NCBI GenBank assembly: GCA_017507805.1
Contig: JAFWAC010000023.1
Span: forward strand, 1-58,145
Length of the DNA: 58,145 bases
From: Clostridia bacterium
GTDB lineage: Bacteria > Bacillota > Clostridia > Oscillospirales > Acutalibacteraceae
Direction of reading: 5' to 3'
Shown here piece by piece: positions 35,938-42,727 of the stretch (its first letter is position 1; each line of letters opens with the position of its first letter). The notes below the pieces were generated by a model. It worked only from the letters and a program-made list of their open reading frames with translations. It did not search any database and had not been told where the DNA came from. Both the position numbers and the translations under genes were made by a program.

Positions 35938-37428
35938 TTATATTATAAGGCTATCAAGCGCAGAAATATCAAGGCAGTCGAATTGAGAGAAAAAGCTCTT
36001 TAAGGCTTCGGCATCCTTTTTAATTCCGCCCTTTACATCACTTGCAAAATTTAAGGGCATTACAGGGTCGTGAACACTGAGCCTAAGTAAAAACCAGCCG
36101 TTTTCGGTGGAAATACGGATACCCTCACGGTTGTCGTCAGCTATGCGGTATTCGGGACGCGTGGAGGCAAACTCCTCTAAGGCATCAATAACACGCTGAC
36201 CGTAAACCTTGAAATGCTCACAATTTATGGTAAATCGCACCTCTTTTTCCTCGCAGGGCATTTTGAGGGTGCTTAATATTGAGTTTATATCCTTGCCGCG
36301 AGCCAATTCAATCACGATTTTTGTAACAAGATACGCACCGTCATCAAGGAAATAATTTTCCCTTAATGCCGCGTGTCCCGAGGTTTCAATCGCCAAGGGG
36401 CAATCCATTCCCTCGTTTACAAGCTCAATTGCCTTGTTAATAACATTTTTATAGCCGCGGCGGTAGCGGTAATGAGTACAGCCAAGCTCGTCCTCAAGAA
36501 AGGTCTTGAGACCGTCACTTGTGACCGAGTCGGTCACGATGACGGCATCCCTTCTGCCCTCTGCCGCTATGTATGCTGCCAAGGCAATAAGGCGGTCACG
36601 GTTGATTTCCTTGCCGTCCGAGCCCACACAGCCTGCGCGGTCAACATCGGTATCAAAAATCAGCCCCAAATCGGCTTTGGCTTCAAGCACAGCCGAGCAG
36701 ATGCTTTCCATTGCCTTGCCGTCCTCAGGGTTGGGAATATGGTTCGGGAACATTCCGTCCGGCTCCAAAAAGCGGCTTCCTGTTATATCTGCGCCCAGAC
36801 GCTCTAAAACATCGCGGGCATAAAAACCGCCTACGCCGTTTCCGGCATCAACAACTATTTTATACCCGTTTAGGGGCTTTTCGTCCTCTCTCTTACCCAC
36901 TGCATCGCAAATCATACGGCGAAGTCTTGCGGCATAAACCGACATATAATTGAGCTTGACAACCACGCCCGCGCAGTTGCAGATGATTTCCTCGCCGTTG
37001 TTGGCAAGCGCCACTATCTCGGAAATATCCGAGCCGTCAAGTCCGCCTTCGGGTGTGAAAAATTTAAGACCGTTGCGGTCAAACGGGTGATGGCTTGCCG
37101 TAATCTCGATTGCGGCATCGGTCTTAAGGTCAACCGTGGTCATAAACATAGCCGGTGTGGAGCTTAGCCCACAGTCAATTACTGTGACACCTGCGTTTAT
37201 CAGCGCGTTTTGCACATACCTTGCAATGGTTTCACCCGTGATACGCGAATCGTGCCCGACCGCAATCACAAGCTCGTGAGGATTTTTTTGATATTTGTTT
37301 ACATACCAAGCCACAAAGGCGGCTGTTATGTCATAAACCGCATCGGTAGTAAGGTTTACTTCTTTTCCGCCTTTATCGCTTGCGATACCGCGTATATCGG
37401 TACCGCTTTTAAGTGAATTGTAATCCAT
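35938..37428 (-). CDS. Phosphomannomutase/phosphoglucomutase
   Basis: Alpha-D-phosphohexomutase of 496 residues. Visible are the phosphoserine loop ITASHHPFDRNG (Ser112), the metal loop FDTDVDRAG, sugar-binding SGHAALREN (with GYKNVINKA before it) and a C-terminal phosphate-binding region (NREGIRIS). It interconverts sugar 1- and 6-phosphates for wall or exopolysaccharide precursors; glucose or mannose preference is not decided. It is not GlmM-like by length. ATG 37428 follows GAGGTGTTTCACT, just after a small membrane protein gene. Confidence 0.92.
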   Translation of the reverse strand: MDYNSLKSGTDIRGIASDKGGKEVNLTTDAVYDITAAFVAWYVNKYQKNPHELVIAVGHDSRITGETIARYVQNALINAGVTVIDCGLSSTPAMFMTTVDLKTDAAIEITASHHPFDRNGLKFFTPEGGLDGSDISEIVALANNGEEIICNCAGVVVKLNYMSVYAARLRRMICDAVGKREDEKPLNGYKIVVDAGNGVGGFYARDVLERLGADITGSRFLEPDGMFPNHIPNPEDGKAMESICSAVLEAKADLGLIFDTDVDRAGCVGSDGKEINRDRLIALAAYIAAEGRRDAVIVTDSVTSDGLKTFLEDELGCTHYRYRRGYKNVINKAIELVNEGMDCPLAIETSGHAALRENYFLDDGAYLVTKIVIELARGKDINSILSTLKMPCEEKEVRFTINCEHFKVYGQRVIDALEEFASTRPEYRIADDNREGIRISTENGWFLLRLSVHDPVMPLNFASDVKGGIKKDAEALKSFFSQFDCLDISALDSLII

Positions 37429-37440
37429 AGTGAAACACCT

Positions 37441-37569
37441 CTAAAATCTGCCGAAAAGAAATCCGGCACAAAAATAACCTATAAGTAAAAGCATTATAGC
37501 GGCGGCAGTAAAAAGCATGGATTTTAAAAACATACTGCCTGCGCGGCTTTTCTTTTTATTACCGTTCAT
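37441..37569 (-). CDS. 42-residue membrane protein, first gene before phosphohexomutase
   Basis: The frame MNGNKKKSRAGSMFLKSMLF continues into a hydrophobic stretch and ends FLFGRF. It is preceded by GAGGTGTTTTGT and its stop lies 12 bases before the mutase ATG, whose own leader repeats GAGGTGTTT. One membrane segment (about 17-40) with a basic N-terminus inside is predicted. It is below common gene-calling length limits. Not recognised as any family; co-expression with the mutase is likely. Confidence 0.65.
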   Translation of the reverse strand: MNGNKKKSRAGSMFLKSMLFTAAAIMLLLIGYFCAGFLFGRF

Positions 37570-37633
37570 ACAAAACACCTCAAGGGTAGTTTTGACCTCA
37601 AACAATATATTTAAACATTGGCGGTGACCTTAA

Positions 37634-38182
37634 ATGACCGTTTCAAAAATAAACAGCGAAGCAATAAGGGTTGTTCTGACACACACCGAGGTTTTAAGCT
37701 GCTTTGGCACATACGAAAGACTTTTCCTTATGAATGACGGCACCAAGCAGGTCTTGACCGCACTTTTAAGGGATATAATCTCGGAAAACAGGGATATTTA
37801 CCAAAACAGAAAAATTTTAGCCCGTGTCAAGGCGCAAAGGGACAACGGATGTGAAATTGTTTTGTCAGCGTTGAGTGTGGGAGAGGCGAGGATGGCAAAA
37901 GAATATGTTGCCTCCTTTCCCGACAGTGAGAGCCTGACACAAGCTTTACTGATGCTTTACAGCTGCCGCACGCTTTGCACAGAGAGCTCCCTTTATAAAT
38001 GCGATTGCGGGTACAGACTTATATTAAGCTCCTGTGATGAGGCTGTGGGGCTCCTGCTTAACGAATTTTGCCATGCTGTGAGCTGTTCCGCTTTAGAAGC
38101 CGAGGCGGTCAGAGAGTATTGCAAGCTGATTGCCGAAAACGGCGTAATTCAAAGGTACGGTGCCGCCTTTAAAGGGATTTGA
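37634..38182 (+). CDS. MecA-like adaptor protein
   Basis: The 182-residue product has an N-terminal region (VSKINSEAIRVVLTHTEV, then a region ending LLRDIIS) and a C-terminal region with SSLYKCDCGYRLIL, EAVGLLLNEF and EYCKLIAENGVIQRYGAA. The order matches MecA, whose N-terminal domain binds targets and whose C-terminal domain binds ClpC (established). It is shorter between the domains than Bacillus MecA (about 218 residues) and lacks an obvious acidic linker. The Cys content (eight or so) is unusual for MecA. ATG follows GGCGGTGACCTTAA. It converges on and overlaps rpe by 14 bases. Confidence 0.65.
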   Translation: MTVSKINSEAIRVVLTHTEVLSCFGTYERLFLMNDGTKQVLTALLRDIISENRDIYQNRKILARVKAQRDNGCEIVLSALSVGEARMAKEYVASFPDSESLTQALLMLYSCRTLCTESSLYKCDCGYRLILSSCDEAVGLLLNEFCHAVSCSALEAEAVREYCKLIAENGVIQRYGAAFKGI

Positions 38183-38813
38183 TAAAGCTCACATTTTCTT
38201 CCATCTTATCCGAAAAAACAAAGCTGCCTGCTACAAGCACATTGGCACCTGCCGCCACTGCCAAGGGAGCAGTTTCGGTGTTTATGCCGCCGTCAACCTC
38301 AAGGTCGATATCAAGTCCCCTTGAGGTAATTTCCTTTTTAAGGGCTTCAAGCTTGCCGAGCGCAGAGGGCATAAAGCTCTGTCCGCCAAAGCCAGGCTCA
38401 ACCGACATCACAAGCACCATATCGCAAAGCGGCAAAAGGTCAAAAATTTCTTGCGGCTCGGTGCAGGGCTTGATTGTAAGGCAGGATTTGCAACCAAGGG
38501 CGCGGATTTCCTTCAGCGTTTCTGCAACAGGACTGCCCGCCTCATAATGGAAACCCAAAATATCGGCAACCGCGGCAAACTCCTTTATGTATCTGTGAGG
38601 TCGGTCTATCATTAAATGAACATCCAACGGAAGGGTAGAGTGCTTTTTGATTGACTTTATAACCGGCACACCAAAGGATATATTGGGCACGAAAATACCG
38701 TCCATAACATCTAAATGAAGCATATCCGTGCCGGCATGCTCCAATCGTGCAATGTCCTCCTTAAGGGTTAAAAAGTCTGCTGTCAGCACCGAGGGTGAAA
38801 TCTTTACTGCCAT
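38169..38813 (-). CDS. rpe: Ribulose-phosphate 3-epimerase
   Basis: Epimerase of the pentose phosphate pathway, 214 residues. It begins MAVKISPSVLTADF, with HLDVMDGIFVPNISFG, DVHLMIDRPHRYI, VMSVEPGFGGQSFM and DLEVDGGINTETAP, all the expected metal and phosphate loops. ATG 38813 lies 8 bases after AGGAG; a TTG 6 bases further up is rejected. In Bacillus rpe lies next to rsgA in the prkC cluster; here it is separate by about 18 kb. Confidence 0.95.
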   Translation of the reverse strand: MAVKISPSVLTADFLTLKEDIARLEHAGTDMLHLDVMDGIFVPNISFGVPVIKSIKKHSTLPLDVHLMIDRPHRYIKEFAAVADILGFHYEAGSPVAETLKEIRALGCKSCLTIKPCTEPQEIFDLLPLCDMVLVMSVEPGFGGQSFMPSALGKLEALKKEITSRGLDIDLEVDGGINTETAPLAVAAGANVLVAGSFVFSDKMEENVSFIKSL

Positions 38814-38909
38814 TTTCAAATCTCCTTACATTATACCTACATAGTTATTTTAAAGCATATAAGTGGCTTTGTCAACCGAAAAAGCAATTAAAAAATCTTA
38901 AAAAAGGTA

Positions 38910-38938
38910 TTGACAAATCTTGGGATAGGTGGTATTAT
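38910..38938 (+). promoter_or_regulatory. Promoter of feo operon
   Basis: TTGACA (38910-38915), 17-base spacer, TATTAT (38933-38938). Confidence 0.8.
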
Positions 38939-38947
38939 ATTCAGGCA

Positions 38948-38963
38948 GTTAGCTTAGGCTAAT
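38948..38963. promoter_or_regulatory. DtxR/IdeR-like palindrome at the feo promoter
   Basis: TTAGC-TTAG-GCTAA immediately after the -10 region. It resembles the DtxR-family operator core TTAGGTTAGCCTAA (established) and is placed to block initiation, as expected for iron repression of ferrous iron uptake. Confidence 0.65.
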
Positions 38964-38979
38964 TATTTTTGAGGCTGTC

Positions 38980-38997
38980 AGTTAGTGTCAACTAACT
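38980..38997. promoter_or_regulatory. Second palindrome in feo leader
   Basis: AGTTAGT-GTCA-ACTAACT, perfect 7-bp arms, between the promoter and feoA. It could be a second operator for the same regulator or an RNA hairpin. Confidence 0.55.
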
Positions 38998-39015
38998 CGT
39001 GTTGGGGTGAAAATT

Positions 39016-39234
39016 ATGAATTTAACAACTGCACAGGAAGGAAAAGAGTACATAATCAAGCAAATCCTTACCGATGATGAGGAGCTTGATGCATTTCTTT
39101 TTTCTTTGGGGTGCTACAGCGGCGAGCCCATAACGGTGGTTTCTCGCCTTAATGGAAGCTGTGTGGTTTCGATTAAGGACGGCAGGTATAATATCGACAG
39201 TCAGTTAGCAGAGGCAATTGTTATAGAGGATTAA
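39016..39234 (+). CDS. feoA: Ferrous iron transport protein A
   Basis: The 72-residue SH3-like protein MNLTTAQEGKEYIIKQI with LGCYSGEPITVVSR and the closing SQLAEAIVI matches FeoA, which assists FeoB. The start is ATG 39016 after GGGGTGAAAATT; the GTG at 39007 overlaps that site. First gene of a three-gene iron operon. Confidence 0.92.
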   Translation: MNLTTAQEGKEYIIKQILTDDEELDAFLFSLGCYSGEPITVVSRLNGSCVVSIKDGRYNIDSQLAEAIVIED

Positions 39235-39237
39235 ACA

Positions 39238-39293
39238 AAACCGCTTTGAGGCGGATTGTTTTTCGGCGCGCAGTTAGCAACGGGTAACTGCGC
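39238..39293 (+). terminator. Two hairpins between feoA and feoB
   Basis: CCGC-TTTGAG-GCGG followed by ATTGTTTTT (39241-39263), then GCGCAGTTA / TAACTGCGC (39268-39276, 39285-39293), a perfect 9-bp stem followed by TCGTTTT. The second contains the AGTTAGC word seen in the operators. They may attenuate feoB or bind the regulator. Confidence 0.6.
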
Positions 39294-39334
39294 TCGTTTT
39301 AAAAAATAATATATATTTTGGGGAGGAAACCAAT

Positions 39335-41356
39335 ATGAGAATTGCTTTAACGGGCAATCCGAACAGTGGTAAGACCACAATGTATAATGCCTTAACAGGC
39401 AGTAACGAAAAGGTTGGCAATTGGGCAGGCGTTACGGTTGAGAAAAAGGAGCACGCCATAAAAAAGAGCTTTTATGACGGTACGGCAGTGCTTATTGCCG
39501 TTGACCTTCCGGGTGCTTATTCAATGTCACCCTTTACCTCGGAGGAAAGCATCACAAGCTCTTATGTAAAGAATGAAAATCCCGACGTTATTATCAACAT
39601 TGTGGATGCCACGAATTTAAGCCGCAGTCTTTTCTTTACAACCCAGCTTCTGGAGCTTGGTATTCCGATGGTTGTTGCTCTTAACAAGGCAGATATCAAC
39701 GAGAAAAAGGAGACTAAAATCGATACGGCGGCACTTTCTCAAAAATTGGGCTGTCCGGTAGTGGATACAGTTTCCACCTCTGCCGATGGCTTGAAGGAGG
39801 TTATCGGTGCGGCAATAGCGCTGGTGGGAAAGGAACAGAATGCGCCCTTTATTCAGGGCGATGTTGACCTTACCGATAAAAAGGCGGTTGAGATTGCCGA
39901 CAGAAAGCGCTTCCAATTTGTTAATACGCTTGTGGCTGAGGTTGAAACCCGTAAGGTTTTGACAAGGGACAGAAATTCACAGGATAAAATAGATGCTGTT
40001 TTCACAAACAAATGGCTCGGTATTCCGATTTTTGCGGTCGTGATGTGGCTTGTTTTCTGGATTTCACAGGCAGGCCCCGGTGTGTGGATTGCTGATTGGC
40101 TGGTAGGGCTTCTTGAAATCGGACAGGGTGCAATAGGCACCTTGCTTGAAAATGCCAATCCCTTGCTTTATGCTCTGCTTATTGACGGTGTTATCGGCGG
40201 TGTTATCGCCGTTATCGGTTTCCTGCCGCTTGTTATGGTGATGTATTTCCTTATTGCGCTGTTAGAGGATTGCGGATATATGGCGCGTGTATCGGTGGTT
40301 TTGGATCCCATATTCAAAAAGGTTGGTCTTTCGGGCAAATCGGTTATCCCCTTTGTTATCGGTACAGGCTGTGCAATCCCCGGTGTTATGGCTTGCCGCA
40401 CAATCCGTAATGAGCGCGAGCGCAGAGCCACCGCAATGCTTGCTCCCTTTATGCCATGCGGCGCAAAGCTTCCCGTAATCGCACTTTTTGCAGGCGTTTT
40501 TTTCAGGGATGCTTCTTGGGTTGGCACGCTTATGTATTTTGCAGGTATTGTGTTTATTCTTTTAGGTGCTTTGCTTATCAATAAGCTTACCGGATATAAG
40601 TCAAGAAAATCCTACTTTATTATCGAGCTTCCCGAATATAAGGTCCCCTCTTTCTGGAGAGCCTTCAAGTCTATGTGCGGACGCGGCTGGGCTTACATAG
40701 TAAAGGCGGCAACGATAATCCTTGTCTGCAACACTGCCGTTCAGATTATGCAGACCTTTGATTGGAGCTTCAGGGAAGCCGCATCTGCCGATGCTTCAAT
40801 TTTAGCTTCTATTGCGGGACCCTTTGCTTATATCGTACTGCCCGTTGTGGGGATTGTTTCCTGGCAACTTGCCGCGGCTGCTGTTACAGGCTTTATCGCA
40901 AAGGAAAATGTTGTCGGCACCCTGGCAGTTTGCTTTGGAGTTACAAACTTTATCAATGTTGATGAGCTTGTCCTCGAGGGCGGCGCAGATGAGGTTGCGG
41001 CTAAAATGGGTATCACTGCAGTTGCCGCCTTGGCATATCTTATGTTCAATCTTTTTTCGCCTCCCTGCTTTGCGGCTATCGGTGCTATGAACAGCGAAAT
41101 GAAAAGTGCAAAATGGCTTTGGAGTGGTATTGCACTCCAGCTTGGCATCGGCTTCATAATCGGCTATTTGGTAAACACTGTCGGCACTCTTATTGTTGAT
41201 GCCTCATCACTTCATATCGGCGGTGCTGTCGGCGGCGGTATTGCCGTTGTGATTATGGCAGTTATAGTGGCTTGTCTTTGCATTAATGCCGAGAAAAAGC
41301 TTAAATCAGAATATGCCTTGAACAGTACCAAAAAGGCTGAAGCCGTAACCAAATAA
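39335..41356 (+). CDS. feoB: Ferrous iron transporter FeoB
   Basis: GTP-gated Fe2+ uptake protein of 673 residues. The N-terminal G domain shows GNPNSGKTT (7-15), DLPGAYSM, NKAD and the SAD-type G5 region; then a helical insertion and about eight membrane segments. Gate-type motifs LPLVMVMYFLIALLEDCGYMARVS and GTGCAIPGVMACRTI, and later FMPCGAKLPVIALF and GFIAKENVVGTLAV, match FeoB. GGGGAGGAAACCAAT precedes the ATG. It follows feoA by 100 bases with hairpins between. Confidence 0.96.
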   Translation: MRIALTGNPNSGKTTMYNALTGSNEKVGNWAGVTVEKKEHAIKKSFYDGTAVLIAVDLPGAYSMSPFTSEESITSSYVKNENPDVIINIVDATNLSRSLFFTTQLLELGIPMVVALNKADINEKKETKIDTAALSQKLGCPVVDTVSTSADGLKEVIGAAIALVGKEQNAPFIQGDVDLTDKKAVEIADRKRFQFVNTLVAEVETRKVLTRDRNSQDKIDAVFTNKWLGIPIFAVVMWLVFWISQAGPGVWIADWLVGLLEIGQGAIGTLLENANPLLYALLIDGVIGGVIAVIGFLPLVMVMYFLIALLEDCGYMARVSVVLDPIFKKVGLSGKSVIPFVIGTGCAIPGVMACRTIRNERERRATAMLAPFMPCGAKLPVIALFAGVFFRDASWVGTLMYFAGIVFILLGALLINKLTGYKSRKSYFIIELPEYKVPSFWRAFKSMCGRGWAYIVKAATIILVCNTAVQIMQTFDWSFREAASADASILASIAGPFAYIVLPVVGIVSWQLAAAAVTGFIAKENVVGTLAVCFGVTNFINVDELVLEGGADEVAAKMGITAVAALAYLMFNLFSPPCFAAIGAMNSEMKSAKWLWSGIALQLGIGFIIGYLVNTVGTLIVDASSLHIGGAVGGGIAVVIMAVIVACLCINAEKKLKSEYALNSTKKAEAVTK

Positions 41357-41372
41357 TACTAATTAAAACACC

Positions 41373-41400
41373 AAAACCGCCCTTTAAAGGCGGTTTTGTA
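41373..41400 (+). terminator. Terminator after feoB
   Basis: AAAACCGCC / GGCGGTTTT stem followed by GTATTGATTTTT. The Cys-rich gene lies just beyond, so it may be expressed by read-through. Confidence 0.8.
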
Positions 41401-41423
41401 TTGATTTTTAAGGGATGAAAATT

Positions 41424-41609
41424 ATGGAAAATTTTATCATTATAGCTATAGTGGTAATAATAGTGGGCTTGGCAGTTTTATATATATATAAATCAAAGAA
41501 AAACGGCAAAAATTGTATTGGCTGTCCGGATAGCTGCTGTTCCTCCAAACAGAGTGACGGCTTCAAATGCACAGGCTGTTGTTCGGGCTGTCATAATACC
41601 GAAAAATGA
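41424..41609 (+). CDS. FeoB-associated Cys-rich membrane protein
   Basis: The 61-residue protein has one N-terminal membrane segment (about 3-24), a short Lys-rich stretch and a Cys-rich tail (CIGCPDSCCSS, CTGCCSGC). This form is typical of the small FeoB-associated protein family found after feoB in Firmicutes. ATG 41424 follows AAGGGA at a better distance than the ATG at 41415. A role in handling Fe2+ on the inner face is inference. Confidence 0.85.
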   Translation: MENFIIIAIVVIIVGLAVLYIYKSKKNGKNCIGCPDSCCSSKQSDGFKCTGCCSGCHNTEK

Positions 41610-41642
41610 AAAATCCTCTGTGTCATGCAATCAATCATTTGT

Positions 41643-41671
41643 CAACACAAGAGAACCGTCCCCTTGTGTTG
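41643..41671. repeat. REP-type palindrome, left copy
   Basis: A 29-base imperfect palindrome with outer CAACACAAG / CTTGTGTTG and inner GAGAACCGTCCCC. It is the exact reverse complement of 42150-42178. Two further partial copies of CCCCTTGTGTTG follow in tandem up to 41693. Confidence 0.85.
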
Positions 41672-41734
41672 CCCCTTGTGTTGCCTTGTGTTGATTCTTT
41701 ACCACATAAAAATCTCAAACAGAACATATGCTTA

Positions 41735-42091
41735 TTATTCGTTTCTAAAATCATATACATCGTGTAAAACATTTAATGTTTTACCATTTATAACAACATT
41801 TTCTTCATCAAGCCAATTGACATCCGCTTCATCCTCGTGATAACTCCAATAAATATTCTTTTTGTTCTCATTAAGGTTATCTATAAGTTCTCCACGTATT
41901 GCAAAATCGGTTGTTGCTCCACCATTACACAAATAAATATTAATTGTGTAATTAGAAGATGGAGAATCATATGCTACTACAAATTCACCTTGCGGAAGAT
42001 TACTCATTGTTCCACAGGATGTTAATAATATTGCAAAAGAAACAATAAAAATCAATCTTAATGGCTTGATATGTTTTGAATTTATATGCAT
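41735..42091 (-). CDS. Small lipoprotein, DUF5412-like
   Basis: The 118-residue product has a signal peptide ending in LLTSC (lipobox), so it is a lipoprotein on the outer face of the membrane. The mature part (EFVVAYDSPSSNYTINIYLCNGG, IRGELIDN, IYWSYHEDEADVNWLDEENVVING) resembles DUF5412 proteins of unknown role. RBS AAGGAG precedes the ATG. Base use is more AT-rich than its neighbours and the gene is framed by inverted REP palindromes, which together point to recent arrival. Confidence 0.75.
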   Translation of the reverse strand: MHINSKHIKPLRLIFIVSFAILLTSCGTMSNLPQGEFVVAYDSPSSNYTINIYLCNGGATTDFAIRGELIDNLNENKKNIYWSYHEDEADVNWLDEENVVINGKTLNVLHDVYDFRNE

Positions 42092-42149
42092 AGTACACTC
42101 CTTTTTATCTTAAATCTAATATATCCTAAATTTGTTGCCAACTTTCACA

Positions 42150-42178
42150 ACACAAGGGGACGGTTCTCTTGTGTTGTT
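42150..42178. repeat. REP-type palindrome, right copy
   Basis: Exact inverse of 41643-41671: outer CAACACAAG / CTTGTGTTG with inner GGGGACGGTTCTC. With the left copy it brackets the lipoprotein gene. Confidence 0.85.
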
Positions 42179-42249
42179 TTAAATAGTTACTATTTTTCAC
42201 CGTCTACATATACACAACAATTCAAAACACAAAATAGGTTACAAAATTT

Positions 42250-42423
42250 TCAAAATTTTCTAACAATATTAAAACCCACACCAGTTAATCGGCTGATTTG
42301 TCTTATAGACAAACCTTTTTCGCGACAAAGTTTTAAGTATTTATCGCGTTTTTTTACATCTGAATTTTTCAACACGGGGAGACGATTCCCTGTGTAACCT
42401 TTTCGTGTGAAGTTGTGTGCAAA
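42250..42423 (-). pseudogene. Remnant of REP-associated (Y1/RAYT) transposase C-terminus
   Basis: The minus frame reads GYTGNRLPVLKNSDVKKRD, then KYLKLCREKGLSIRQISRLT and GVGFNIVRKF before a stop. The GLSIRQISRLTGV helix-turn-helix and the following basic residues match, from memory, the C-terminal end of REP-associated tyrosine transposases. The catalytic HUH and Tyr domain is absent: an in-frame stop lies at about 42424 and no continuation was seen. It lies 72 bases from the REP palindrome. Confidence 0.65.
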
Positions 42424-42500
42424 AATTGCTTAATTTAAATAAAAAAGCTTTAATTTCAAATTGAACAAAAAAGGCTTTGAAAGCGCATGAATAAAGGAAA

Positions 42501-42520
42501 AGACCGCTATTACGCGGTCT
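42501..42520 (-). terminator. Terminator of tRNA-Leu
   Basis: AGACCGC-GTAATA-GCGGTCT then TTTTCC on the minus strand, 7 bases after the tRNA end. Confidence 0.85.
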
Positions 42521-42527
42521 TGATGTT

Positions 42528-42611
42528 TGGTGCGGGTGACAGGAGTCGAACCTGCACACCGATGGCGCTAGCTCCTAAGGCTAGTGCGTCTGCCAATTCC
42601 GCCACACCCGC
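42528..42611 (-). tRNA. tRNA-Leu (anticodon UAG)
   Basis: Acceptor GCGGGTG / CACCCGC, D arm, anticodon stem CTAGC / GCTAG with loop CTTAGGA (anticodon TAG), a long variable region (about 12 bases) as in class II tRNAs, and T arm GCAGG-TTCGACT-CCTGT. Discriminator A and an encoded CCA are present at the 3' end. Minus-strand promoter at 42633-42661. Confidence 0.95.
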
Positions 42612-42632
42612 ATATTTAAATATTACTCTAAC

Positions 42633-42661
42633 AGTTTACCTGTTAAAGCCTGATTTGTCAA
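42633..42661 (-). promoter_or_regulatory. Promoter of tRNA-Leu
   Basis: On the minus strand TTGACA (42661-42656), 17-base spacer, TAAACT (42638-42633). Confidence 0.75.
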
Positions 42662-42688
42662 GTGCTGAAATTTAAAAAATTAAAAATT

Positions 42689-42719
42689 GACCGTAGGGTG
42701 AAGCTTCAATCCTACGGTC
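42689..42719 (-). terminator. Terminator of Gfo/Idh/MocA gene
   Basis: GACCGTAGG / CCTACGGTC, 9-bp stem, followed on the minus strand by AATTTTTAATTTTTT. Confidence 0.8.
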
Positions 42720-42727
42720 TTTACAGC

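Noticed and set aside
41640-41700. Repeated CTTGTGTTG words as a possible CRISPR array
   Set aside because: There are no regular spacers; the words belong to one REP palindrome and its short tandem end.
42341-42559. 72-codon minus frame overlapping the transposase remnant and tRNA
   Set aside because: It runs into the tRNA and is out of frame with the recognisable transposase tail.
42487-42675. 62-codon frame across the tRNA
   Set aside because: It reads through tRNA-Leu and its terminator on the opposite strand, a common spurious call.
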